Shown piece after piece: positions 9,715-18,850 of a stretch of 64,000 bases of DNA. Position 1 is the first letter of the stretch. Each line of letters opens with the position of its first letter. The position numbers were made by a program, and so were the translations under genes. This DNA is from CAYJXJ01 sp964374095 (GTDB lineage: Bacteria; Elusimicrobiota; Elusimicrobia; UBA1565; UBA9628): assembly GCA_964374095.1 (NCBI GenBank), contig CAYJXJ010000002.1, positions 1 to 64,000 on the forward strand, given 5' to 3'. The notes beneath the pieces were generated by a model. That model was not told the origin of the DNA and searched no databases. It saw only the letters and a list, made by a program, of their open reading frames with translations.

Positions 9715-9743
9715 CCTGCACTTCCAGTTATTGGAGGGGCAGG
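9715..9743 (+). repeat. Leader hairpin, copy 1
   Basis: CCTGCACTTCC and GGAGGGGCAGG form an 11-position stem (one mismatch, one G-T pair) around a 7-base loop, 27 bases before the next start codon. The hairpin and the following TTCCGAAGGAT are closely matched in the leader of the thymidine kinase gene, and the hairpin again at 15652-15681. Confidence 0.6.
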
Positions 9744-9769
9744 TTCCGAAGGATCTAGGAAGAAAATCC

Positions 9770-12301
9770 ATGAATCGCCGGGTCTCCGCGGCGATAGCTC
9801 TGTTTCTTCCGGCGATTGCCTGGAGCCAGACCCGGGTCGCTCCCCTGCGCCTTCCTACCGGCGGGCAGGGACGCTCGGCGGGGCCCGCGGTCCGCGTGGG
9901 AGTTTCCCTGACCAACGTGCTTCAGCTTCAGGGGGGACTGCCGACGCTCCTCCCGGCGGTTTTGGGCGGTCCTACGATCGACGCCGCCCCGCTGCCCATC
10001 ACCGCCCTGCCGTCCTCCATCCTCCCCGCCATTGCCGGTCCGACGATGGACCATGGGGCGATCGAGTCGCCCGCCCGCGCCGCTACGACCAAGGATCTGC
10101 TTGAGGGCATGGCCGCGTCGCTCGCGGGACCCAGCGTCAAGAGCGCCGACGACAAGAGCGGGCGCCGCTTCGACGGCGCCGCGGACATGGGATCGGCGAC
10201 CGACCTCTCCGTCGAGCCGGAGACCGTCACCCAGGATCTGGCCGAGGCCCAACCCGAGACCATGGACTTGTGGTTCTCCGGCCGGGCGAAAAAGAGCCTG
10301 GTGAAGTCCGAGCTTTTCGGCAGCATCCGCGAGGTCAAGAGTCCGGCCAGCCGCCGCTACTGGGAGAAGTTCAAAAAGGACGTTCCGGTCAGAATACTTT
10401 GGCGCGGGTCGACCCTGTTCGTCTCGCGGGTGACCGATAACATCATCAAACCCATCGGCGCGCTCACCAAGAAGGACCTGGCCGGGACCTGGGGAGAGGA
10501 CTATCTCAAGAAGCACTCCATCGCCCAAGTCCGCCGCGCCGTTATCGACTATCTCAAGGAAAAGGCGGCCTACCGCGGCGGACAGCGCGTCATCACCTTG
10601 CAAAGCGAGGTGAGCGTGGTCCGCTTCACGCCCTATGGGGAGGCCCGCCAATTCCCCGAGAATCGCGATGAGGAGCCCGGCGAGGCCGGTCCGCGCGCTC
10701 CCGTGGAGATTCCCAAGGCGCTCTCGGAGGCGTACCGGTTCCTGCCCAAGCTCGTCGTCCTCGACACCCGGCTTTTCGAGGGGACGATCCCATTCGCCCT
10801 TCAAGAAGACATCGGCAAACTCATGAAGGCGGGCATTTACTTCCTCTTTTTGAGCGACAAGCCCAGCTCGGGCCCGGGTTCGCTCGAGGAGCAGATGACC
10901 AAGGGACTCACGGCCAAGCAGCAGGACAAGATCACCCGCTACAAGCTCGTCACCTTGACCGAGGGGGGCAACGCCCTGTCCGGCTACGAGGGGAAATTCC
11001 CGAAGGCCTTGCCCTTGGGCCGCTTCGACATGAAGGAACTCGACATCATGCGCCATGCCGCCATGAGCGTGGGAGGCGTCGTCGCCGTGGCCCGGGCGCG
11101 CGAGTTTACCGTCGAGATCCCCAAGGGGGCCGACGCCGCCGCCTTCACCTCCCAGCTCGAGAGCCGGCTGAAGGAATACGCCGTGCCCTCGGGAGGCTAC
11201 GTCCTCTCGCCGGCCGCCGTGGAGGGGCGCCCCGCGGTCAGCATACGGCCCCACTCCATCGTTTCGGCCCTGTCCCAGACGCTCGCGGCCCTGCGCGACG
11301 AGGAGGGCCTCTACGTCAATCATTCCGACCTCATGGTCATCAGCAAGGATCCGGAGGTCCTCAAGACCTTGAATGGCTCGGTCCAGCCCGCCGCGCACGC
11401 CCCCCGGCTTGAGGGCGCGGCCCTCGCGGACATGTCCCTGGCGTCGCTGCTCGGGCCCTATCGGGAGAACGTCCCCGGCGACTTCGGCGCGTCGGCTTCC
11501 AAGATCCAGGGCTTCCTGCTCAATAAGGACCGGTTGGGCGGCGGGGGTGACAACTACAGCATCTACATGCTGATGGGGCACGTCATCCACTCCGCGTTCA
11601 ACTGGGCCGTTTGGAACTACCGCAACAACGGGGGCATACTGCCTCCCGCCGGCGAGGTGGTGGCCAAGGCCGTTGAGATATGGAACCACGAGGAGTCGGG
11701 GCGCACCCAGCACGTTCTCGAGGAGGCCGGCTACTCCATGGGGGACTTCCAGACCACGGTGGAGCTGCGGGTAGGGAAGATGCACGAGATGGCGAGCGAA
11801 CTCCTGAAGGCTTACCCCATCGTCGTGGGGACCGAGCTTCCCAACCTCCATGTTTTCGACCGCTTCAAGAAGGGGGCCGCCACCGGCCGCGACATCCTGC
11901 GGCTGATTTACGACTTCGTGATCGCCCGTGAGACCCCCGAGGGGCTAGAGGTCATGGTGGTGGACTTCAAATCCGGACAGAGCGCCACCACGCAGACTTT
12001 CGACAAGGACACCCAGGTCCAACTCTACGACCTGGTGCCGCGCCGGGCCTGGCGGGAATTGCCGGTGCCCTACGGCGTCAACGGCGAGATGAAAAAGGTC
12101 GCCAACAGCGGGGTCACCTTCATCTATCCGGGCGAGATGAAGTCGGCTTCCATCGACGAGTGGTCCCGGATCAAGTTCGAGAAGTTCATCCGCAGCGTGG
12201 TGGGCCGCATGCGCAAGGCCATGATGCCGCCCCCGCCTTCGAAGAAGGCGGGCATAAAGTCCGGCAAAAAACCGGCCAAGAAGGGAGCGGCCGCCAAGTG
12301 A
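9770..12301 (+). CDS. Secreted HAD-like / PD-(D/E)XK nuclease-like protein
   Basis: The 843-residue protein starts with a signal peptide (MNRRVSAAIALFLPAIAWSQ) and a leader containing LLPAVLGGP, ILPAIAGP, TTKDLLEGMA and RRFDG. An HAD-like segment follows from about 325 (motif I reads VVLDTRLF: nucleophile Asp kept, second Asp replaced by Arg). The C-terminal third has the pattern of a PD-(D/E)XK nuclease of the RecB/Cas4 type: E689, D715 in LIYDFV, D732-x-K734 in VVDFKSGQ, and Q751 in TQVQLYDL. It ends in a Lys-rich tail that could bind nucleic acid. The start at 9770 has AGGAAG upstream and begins the signal peptide. A signal peptide on such a nuclease is odd; the tail and signal together suggest action on DNA outside the cytoplasm, which is inference. 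Confidence 0.75.
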   Translation: MNRRVSAAIALFLPAIAWSQTRVAPLRLPTGGQGRSAGPAVRVGVSLTNVLQLQGGLPTLLPAVLGGPTIDAAPLPITALPSSILPAIAGPTMDHGAIESPARAATTKDLLEGMAASLAGPSVKSADDKSGRRFDGAADMGSATDLSVEPETVTQDLAEAQPETMDLWFSGRAKKSLVKSELFGSIREVKSPASRRYWEKFKKDVPVRILWRGSTLFVSRVTDNIIKPIGALTKKDLAGTWGEDYLKKHSIAQVRRAVIDYLKEKAAYRGGQRVITLQSEVSVVRFTPYGEARQFPENRDEEPGEAGPRAPVEIPKALSEAYRFLPKLVVLDTRLFEGTIPFALQEDIGKLMKAGIYFLFLSDKPSSGPGSLEEQMTKGLTAKQQDKITRYKLVTLTEGGNALSGYEGKFPKALPLGRFDMKELDIMRHAAMSVGGVVAVARAREFTVEIPKGADAAAFTSQLESRLKEYAVPSGGYVLSPAAVEGRPAVSIRPHSIVSALSQTLAALRDEEGLYVNHSDLMVISKDPEVLKTLNGSVQPAAHAPRLEGAALADMSLASLLGPYRENVPGDFGASASKIQGFLLNKDRLGGGGDNYSIYMLMGHVIHSAFNWAVWNYRNNGGILPPAGEVVAKAVEIWNHEESGRTQHVLEEAGYSMGDFQTTVELRVGKMHEMASELLKAYPIVVGTELPNLHVFDRFKKGAATGRDILRLIYDFVIARETPEGLEVMVVDFKSGQSATTQTFDKDTQVQLYDLVPRRAWRELPVPYGVNGEMKKVANSGVTFIYPGEMKSASIDEWSRIKFEKFIRSVVGRMRKAMMPPPPSKKAGIKSGKKPAKKGAAAK

Positions 12302-15300
12302 GCGCCACAGTCTCCCGGGCGATCCGCAAGGCCCTCGCGGCGATCGTTGGCGCGGCGGTCCTCGTGGTTTCCCCCGGGATCGAGGCCTACGCCCAGGTCG
12401 GAAGAGCCGCCAACGTTCGGGCCGCCGGACAGGGCGGCGGCGTGCGCGCCATCGTTCCCCTGCGGGCCATCGCCGTCTCCCTGAATGCTCCCGCGGCGGC
12501 CCTTGTCCCGCTGGCCGGGCCTACGCTGCTCCCCGGGCCCGCGCCCGTACCCGTCATTCATCCGATTTTGCCCGGACCCGCCCAATCATTAAGCGCTCCG
12601 GCGCTCCCGCTTGATCCCGCCCCGGCGGGACCGACGGCTGCCAAAGAGATTCTCGAGGGAACCGCCGGGCGGTTGGCCGTCGACGACAAGCCTGCCGTCA
12701 GGCAGGCGGTCGTCGACTCCCTGTACAACGGCCGAGGCGCAAAGTCGGACGATTTTGGGAGTTGGGCGGCGGGGCCTACGGATGGCGACGGCGCATCGAA
12801 CGATCATCTCGCGCGATCGTCGGCCGAAGAACTGCGGGCTCTGGCGTCGAACTCTTCGGCCTCGGATGCTGACCGTCGCGCGGCCGTAGCCTCAATCGCC
12901 CGGCTTGGTGTCGAGCAGGCTAAAGCCGGGCTCAGGCAGGTGGGAACCGCGAACCCGGAGGGCGGCGCCGCGGATTACGAGATTAAGCGCGCGGCCCTCA
13001 GGGCCCTGGCGGAACTCGGCGAGGTCGTGAGCATGCCCCCGATTTCCCAGGCGCACAAGGACGAAATATTGAAGAAGCTCGCCGCCGAGCGTCCCGAGTC
13101 GGCGATCATCGACTACGACGGGACGCTCGAGGAATTCACCAAGCCGATCACCCCGGAGACGGGGGCGGCGCTCAAAGCCGCGGCGGACGCCGACGTCGAG
13201 GTGATGATCCTGACGGACCGCCCGGACGTGGCGCAGAAGGAAAAAGACGTCACGATCATTGACTCACTTGAGCCTCTCACGGTCGCGCAAAAGCAATCCG
13301 TGACCGTGGGGGCCAACCGCGGGGCGCGGATGCTCCTCTATGACCGGCGCGGCTCACCGCGGCTGATTCGGGAGGAACCGGGCTGGAATGAGTCGGAGAG
13401 GAAGGCCTTGACTGAAGCCTCTGGGGTGGTCAGCGACCGCTTCGGCCGGCAGGAATTCAAGGGCAAGACCGAGGATGTCAGCGCCTACGGCTACGCCAAG
13501 TTCCTGCGCATCGGCCTCCCCGAGGCCGAGGTCAAGGCGGCCGCGTCGCTCATGGCCTCTGAGCTCGCCGCGCGGGGCCTTAAAGTGGAAGTCATCGGCC
13601 GCAAGGCCTACAAAGAGACGGATCCTCCCTATCTGACGCTATCCAAGATCGACAAGTCCCTGGGCGTGGGGCTCTTCTTGAAGGGCCGCGGGTACTACTC
13701 CCGCCTGCGCGACGCCCTGAGGTTCGGCCTGCCCTTGGAAATATTCCGGCGGCTGCTGCGCGTCGGCCCCTCCAACCGTCTGGAAGCCAAGCGCGCGCTC
13801 GTGATCGGCGACCATTTCTTCGGCTCCCGCAACGTCGACGTCGAGATGCTCCAGAGCGCTCCCGGGGCCCTGGGAATCGCGGTGGGCGGGCTGGCCGATC
13901 CCCGGCTCGACAACATATTCGTGTGGCCGACCCAGGGCGCGGCGGCGACGCGGGAGGTCTTGGGCGCGGTGGCGTCGCGGGCGCCGCCGGGCGAGCTCAA
14001 TGCCAAGGCCCTGGGCGGGCAGTTCTTCCAGGGCATCTTCTCGATCTCCGCCTTCATCCTCACCGCCATCGCCTATCCCTTCATCGCCATCCCCGCCGTG
14101 GGCCCGGTCGCGTTCGGGGCGCTCATGGCTTTCGGCCCGCTGGCCGCCATCGCCACCGGGCCCTTGAACGGACTCATCGCCAATCGCCTCTCCGCGCGCA
14201 ACGCCATGGCCCTCAACGCCCTGGTCCGCGGCGCGCTCGCCTTGGCCCTCCCCGCCTTCGCGCTCTTCGGGATCTTGAATTTCTGGACCCTCCTGCTGGC
14301 CTCGATCGCCAACGGCTGGCTCCTCTCCTCGGTGATGACCACCGAGAACATCTACCTCAAGGCTTTCTCCGGCAATAAGCACATCGGAACGGCCACCACG
14401 GTCTTCTGGATGCGCTACCTGCTGCTGCAGGTCGTGCTGACCCTCCTCATCGGCGTCGGCTCCTATATCGACGGTTGGAGCCCCATGGTCCCCTTCTATA
14501 TCTCGGCCGCGGTGCACGCCTTCGTGGTTCTGCCGATCATTTGGCTTCTTATTCCCAACACCCGGCTGAAGGCGGCGCCTTCGGCCGGGGCTGTTGTCGA
14601 CAGCGCCAAGGCCCCGGGGGCGAGCTTCGTCGCGAGGGCGCGGAAGNNNNNNNNNNACCTCGCCGTGTTCGCCCGCCCGGCGGAGCCATGTCGCGAGGGC
14701 GCGGAAGGCCGTTGTCTCCTTCTTGAAGAGCGCCGGAGCCTTAATTGGCAAGTACCGGAAGGAGGCCCTTCTGTTTGCGGCGGGCCTAGGCGTCTATTTC
14801 ATCTGGCCCACCGCCGTTCCCGCGGCCGCGGCGCTCGTGTTTTGGGTCTCGCGGACGGAAGGCTTCAAGAAGCTGTGGGCCAATCCCGGGATCCGCTACG
14901 CCATGCTCTTCGCCTCTTTGGCGGCCTTCATCTTCTTTCCCCTGCAGTCCTACGCTTTCCCCTTCATCGCTACGACCTTGGCCGGGACCGCGGGCAAGGC
15001 CGCCTTGCTCGGCCAGATGCTCGGGGCCCTGTTCTTCGGCCAACTCATCGCCAATTCCAGCCAGGCGAAGCTTCCGTCGCTCCGCATCCCCTTGATCGGC
15101 CGGATCAATGCCCAGCGGCTTCTGCAGGCCGGCGTGCTGGCCCTGGGAGCCGCGTGGATCTACTTGGGGCTCTTTCCCGGGAGCCTCTTGGCCGCGGGCC
15201 TGGGAGTTGGGATCGGGGCCATTCTGATGGCGCTCTCGGAGAAGCTGACCAACCGGGGCTGGATTACCTTGGTGGGCATCGGGCTCTCGGCGATCCTGAT

Positions 15301-15646
15301 TCCTTATTTCTTCTGGGGCAATATCCCCCTGCTCTTGGCCGGCATCCTGATGATCGGCCTTTTCTACGGCCCCGCCTCGACTTCGCTCTCGGGCTATTTC
15401 TACAAGAACGTACCATCGAAGGAGTCGGCGTCGATGATCGCGGTCCAAGGTTCCTTCTTCAACGGCGCGATTTCGCTCGGTTACGGCCTCACGGCCTTGG
15501 CGGCGCTGCTCTTCAGCCCGGTCTTCCCAGGACTGCTCCTGCCCATGGGCATCCTCTTCGCGGCTCTTGGCGTCCTTTTCGCCATCGCCCCGCGCCTTCT
15601 CCCGGGGCTTCCGGACAGCCTCCTCCACCGAAAGAAAGAGAAGTAA
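12298..15646 (+). CDS. Signal peptide - HEAT-like - HAD phosphatase - MFS-like fusion (interrupted by assembly gap)
   Basis: The start is a GTG overlapping the previous stop (GTGA); the N-terminus is a signal peptide (to about AYAQ) and a leader with PLAGP, ILPGP, AAKEILEGTA and LYNGRGAK. Next come a short HEAT-like helical stretch (about 175-245), an HAD domain with an intact DYDGTL (D272) and GDHFF (D505), and a polytopic MFS-like region from about 575 to the end. Ten N at 14647-14656 break the frame. An 18-base sequence is present on both sides of the gap; merging the two copies removes 61 bases and joins both halves in one frame, giving a protein of about 1095 residues. The HAD type (Cof/trehalose-phosphatase-like cap) and the transported compound are unknown. 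Confidence 0.78.
14629..14707. other. Assembly gap with duplicated contig ends
   Basis: Ten N (14647-14656) are flanked by the same 18-base sequence at 14629-14646 and 14690-14707. The 33 real bases between the N run and the second copy fit neither reading frame of the gene. This is best explained as scaffolding that failed to merge overlapping contig ends, not as biology. Confidence 0.85.
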
Positions 15647-15647
15647 C

Positions 15648-18600
15648 ATGACCTGCGCTTCCAGTTTTTTGGGGGCGCAGGCGCTCCGGGTCCTCGCCGC
15701 CGGCCTGGCGGGAGCGGTCGCGCTTACCTCGGTCTCGGAAGCCGCCTCGGTCACCGCCCGGGTCGTCCGCGCCCCGGCCGGCAACGGCTTCCCTGTGGGC
15801 CGGTCGGGACCCTCGGCCTCCGGCCTTGACCGGGCCCTGCAGGCCCGACTGCGTCTGCCGGGAATGCTTCCCACCGCGCTGACGGTTTCCGCGTTCGATA
15901 ACCCGGCGCGTCTGGAACTGCCGGCGGCCGTTCCGTCCGTATCGCGGATCCCCGCCCCGCTGGAAGTCCTGCCGCGGCAAATGTCCCTTGACCTCACGGT
16001 CGATGCAGCCGCTCCGACGGAGGACGCCGCGCCCGTCTCCGTGCCCGAGTTGGCCGAGCCACTCGCGCCGCATATCGCCGCGGCCTCCGACTTGGAGAAG
16101 GCTTCCGTCGAGGACGCCGCCGGGACCGGCAGAACCATCGAGGCGCTCATGCTGCGCCGGCCCACGGTTCCGGAGGACGCTAGTCGAGATGTTCTCGCCC
16201 CGGTTCGAGCCCCGTGGCGCGCGAGCCTGGCCCCCGCCCCCAACCCGACTCCGGAGGGAGAGGCGCTGCTGCGCGATCTGCGGGCCAAGCCTCCCCAAGC
16301 CGTCATCTTCGACTACGACGGGACCCTCACCGACAACGGGCCGGATGGAGTGAGCTTGCCCGCGCCCAAGGCGGTCATCGCGGGGCTGGAGGCGCTGCTG
16401 GCCGTGGGCGTCCCCGTCGGCATCGCGACCGCCCGCGTGTTCGATCAGCCGGGCCGCGGCGCCCCTTTCCCGGTCGAAAGCTGGGAGACTATCGTCTCAA
16501 AAATCTCGCCGTCCCTGCGCCGCAATCTCTTCTTCTCCGGCGCGTTGGCCGGCGAACTCGTCGAGTTTGACGCCGCGGGCGCCGCGGTGTGGAAACGCCG
16601 CGGCCAACCCTGGTCCGAGGCCGAGACCCTCGCCATCGCCCGCGCCGTGGAAACGGCGCGCAACGCCGCGGGCCTGGCTTCCGCGGGGGTAACCGTCGCG
16701 GTGCTTGACGGACAGGTCATCGTCGATCTGCCGCGCGCGGACGACCGCTCGGGGGTCTTCTCCAAAGCGCTCGGTTCGGCGCTGGCGGCCGAGGGTCTCC
16801 CCTACCCGGCTAAGGGAAAGGGCCGGATCGTTCAGTTCGGCAGGGAACTTAAGAGCGACGGGGCCCGCGGCCTGCTTGAGGCCATGGGGGCGAGAGGATT
16901 TACGGTTTCCGAAGAGGGCCTGCTCGTCGTGGGGGATCATTTCGAACGTCCGACGGGAGTCGACGCCGAGATGGCCGAGGCCTTCCCCCGGGCCCGCGCC
17001 GCGGACGTAGGGGGAAAGCCCGCCGTGGACGCTCCTCCCAACGCCGTTCGCATCGGCGTCGAGGGCTCGGCCGGAAGCCTTATGGTCATGGCCGCGGTCG
17101 AGGACGGATTGGCGGTTCCTGCGGTGCCGCCCGCCGACCGCGGCCCTGCCGGACCGGCCGGAATGCTGGCCCGGATCACCTCACGCCTCGGCGGCCTCGC
17201 CAGTTTTTTCCGAGTCCTTCCCGACGCCGAGCGCAACCGCGAGTATTGGAAGTTCGTGATCGGCCAGGCCCTCTCGGCCACGGGCGTCGCTTTCCACTAT
17301 ACCGCCCTGCCGACGCTCGTGGCCCAGACCAAGGAGGACTCCTGGAAGCTGGGGGCCAACCGCGCGGTCAACTGGGGCTCGCAGGCCGCGGCCAACCTCT
17401 CCACGGGGCCGATGCTCGACCGGACCTCGGTGCGGCGGGTGCTGTCCTTGACTCTGCTGGCGCGCTCGGCCCTGCTCTTCCTGATTCCGGTGCTGTTCTT
17501 CAACGGCGCGCTGGGCTTCCTCCCATTCCTCGCCATCACCTTCGCCATGGGCTTCCTCCAGAGCATGACGATTTCGGCGGGCTCGGTCGCTCAACTGCGC
17601 ATCATGGCCGGCAACGAGGCCGAGTACAACCGGGCCAACGCCGTCTATAACCTCGTCACCAACGTCGTGGGCGTGGTCGCCCCGCTCTTGGCGGGCTCGT
17701 TCATCGGCCTGATGGACGCGCGCTTCGGACTGCTCGCCGGCAACGCCCTGGCCTACGCTGTGTACGGAGGCTTGGCCTTGGTCGTCGCCCTGGCCTGGGC
17801 GCTGCTCCGGACCTCCAACGAACCCGTCATGGAGTCGCGCAAGCGCCTGGCCGTGGAGCTCGCCTCCGAAGTGTCGGGCCGCACGCGGGCGCGCGCGGTC
17901 TATGTGGAGCGAGACGGCGCGAAGCCCGGCCTGCTGGTAGAAGTCGACGGCGACCCAACGGTCGCGACGGGACTCCCGCGCGAGTTCGAGGGATTCGCGG
18001 TCCGGGCCATCCCCAAGCGCCATCCCCTGCGCGAATTCGCCGAGGGGATGCGCCTGATCTGGTCGCATCGTTTCCTGCGCCTGGCCATGCTTTTTCCGAC
18101 CCTGTATCTGATCGCCGCGGATTCGCTGGTTTTCACGGCCCTCCCCCGCTACATTCGGGACATCGCCGATCTCACGGTTCCGGGGTTCTTGGCCGGCGTG
18201 CCCTTCCTCGGCGCGGCGCTGTCGGCCCTCTCGACCAAGGCCGGGGCCATGGGCCTCTACCTCGCCGCGAGTTCGCTGGGAGTCGGCCTCTCCGCGTTGG
18301 TTCTGCTCCGGAGAAGCAAATCACGCGCGGAGGACACGAAGGGCCGCCTGACGCACCTTGAGCGCCAAGGGGTGTGGTCGTCAATCCTTCACGGCGTCGG
18401 CGCGCTGGCGTACTGGGGAGTGTTTTTCAGCGCCGGGTTGTGGGGTTCGGTCGGCTCCATGTTTCTGGTGATGCTCCTCCAGGGACCGGCGTGGATCGTT
18501 TGGGCGAGCTTGAGTCAGAAGGCCCTTCAGGAAAGCTTCCCGGAGCACATGGGCAAAATGTACTCGGCGATGTTCTTCTATCAGCTCGCATGCTCGATTC

Positions 18601-18761
18601 TCGGCGTGCTCTTCTTCGGCTGGCTCATGCAGGCGGTGGCGACGACGACGGCCTTGTGGATCGTCGGCCTCGTGATGACGGGCGCCGCGATCCTCGACTT
18701 CATCGAGCCCTACGTCGCCCTCCCGGTGAATCGGACATCCGACCGCGAGAGGTCCCGATGA
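15648..18761 (+). CDS. Signal peptide - HAD phosphatase - MFS-like fusion
   Basis: This 1037-residue protein begins one base after the preceding stop. After a hydrophobic N-terminal signal and a leader (to about 200) comes an HAD domain with the canonical motif I DYDGTLTDNG (D222, D224) and motif IV GDHFERP (D430), so it should be a catalytically competent phosphohydrolase, possibly of sugar phosphates. From about 525 to the end is a polytopic membrane region of roughly twelve helices split by a soluble loop (about 725-790), typical of major facilitator proteins. It has the same architecture as the preceding gene but little identity in the leader. The first 11 codons contain the third copy of the leader hairpin; no better start exists downstream. 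Confidence 0.8.
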   Translation: MTCASSFLGAQALRVLAAGLAGAVALTSVSEAASVTARVVRAPAGNGFPVGRSGPSASGLDRALQARLRLPGMLPTALTVSAFDNPARLELPAAVPSVSRIPAPLEVLPRQMSLDLTVDAAAPTEDAAPVSVPELAEPLAPHIAAASDLEKASVEDAAGTGRTIEALMLRRPTVPEDASRDVLAPVRAPWRASLAPAPNPTPEGEALLRDLRAKPPQAVIFDYDGTLTDNGPDGVSLPAPKAVIAGLEALLAVGVPVGIATARVFDQPGRGAPFPVESWETIVSKISPSLRRNLFFSGALAGELVEFDAAGAAVWKRRGQPWSEAETLAIARAVETARNAAGLASAGVTVAVLDGQVIVDLPRADDRSGVFSKALGSALAAEGLPYPAKGKGRIVQFGRELKSDGARGLLEAMGARGFTVSEEGLLVVGDHFERPTGVDAEMAEAFPRARAADVGGKPAVDAPPNAVRIGVEGSAGSLMVMAAVEDGLAVPAVPPADRGPAGPAGMLARITSRLGGLASFFRVLPDAERNREYWKFVIGQALSATGVAFHYTALPTLVAQTKEDSWKLGANRAVNWGSQAAANLSTGPMLDRTSVRRVLSLTLLARSALLFLIPVLFFNGALGFLPFLAITFAMGFLQSMTISAGSVAQLRIMAGNEAEYNRANAVYNLVTNVVGVVAPLLAGSFIGLMDARFGLLAGNALAYAVYGGLALVVALAWALLRTSNEPVMESRKRLAVELASEVSGRTRARAVYVERDGAKPGLLVEVDGDPTVATGLPREFEGFAVRAIPKRHPLREFAEGMRLIWSHRFLRLAMLFPTLYLIAADSLVFTALPRYIRDIADLTVPGFLAGVPFLGAALSALSTKAGAMGLYLAASSLGVGLSALVLLRRSKSRAEDTKGRLTHLERQGVWSSILHGVGALAYWGVFFSAGLWGSVGSMFLVMLLQGPAWIVWASLSQKALQESFPEHMGKMYSAMFFYQLACSILGVLFFGWLMQAVATTTALWIVGLVMTGAAILDFIEPYVALPVNRTSDRERSR
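15652..15681 (+). repeat. Leader hairpin, copy 2, inside the start of the HAD-MFS gene
   Basis: CCTGCGCTTCC and GGGGGCGCAGG can form an 11-pair stem (two G-T pairs) around AGTTTTTT, beginning two bases after the start codon. It matches the hairpins at 9715 and 55441, and would fold over the initiation region of the mRNA. Confidence 0.55.
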
Positions 18762-18838
18762 GAGACCCAAGGCCGCTGGGCCCCTTTTCAGCCGGGCGTT
18801 GGGACCTTCGACCCGTACGGGCCGCTCCGCGTGGCGCT

Positions 18839-18844
18839 TATAAT
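18839..18844 (+). promoter_or_regulatory. -10-like TATAAT six bases before the protease fusion gene
   Basis: A perfect TATAAT lies six bases upstream of the ATG at 18851. No Shine-Dalgarno sequence fits between them and no clear -35 box is seen, so a leaderless transcript is likely. It separates this gene from the upstream run. Confidence 0.5.
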
Positions 18845-18850
18845 AGTGTT

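Noticed and set aside
14647..14656. Frameshifted or broken HAD-MFS pseudogene
   Set aside because: The break coincides with ten N and a duplicated 18-base flank; merging the duplicates restores one frame.
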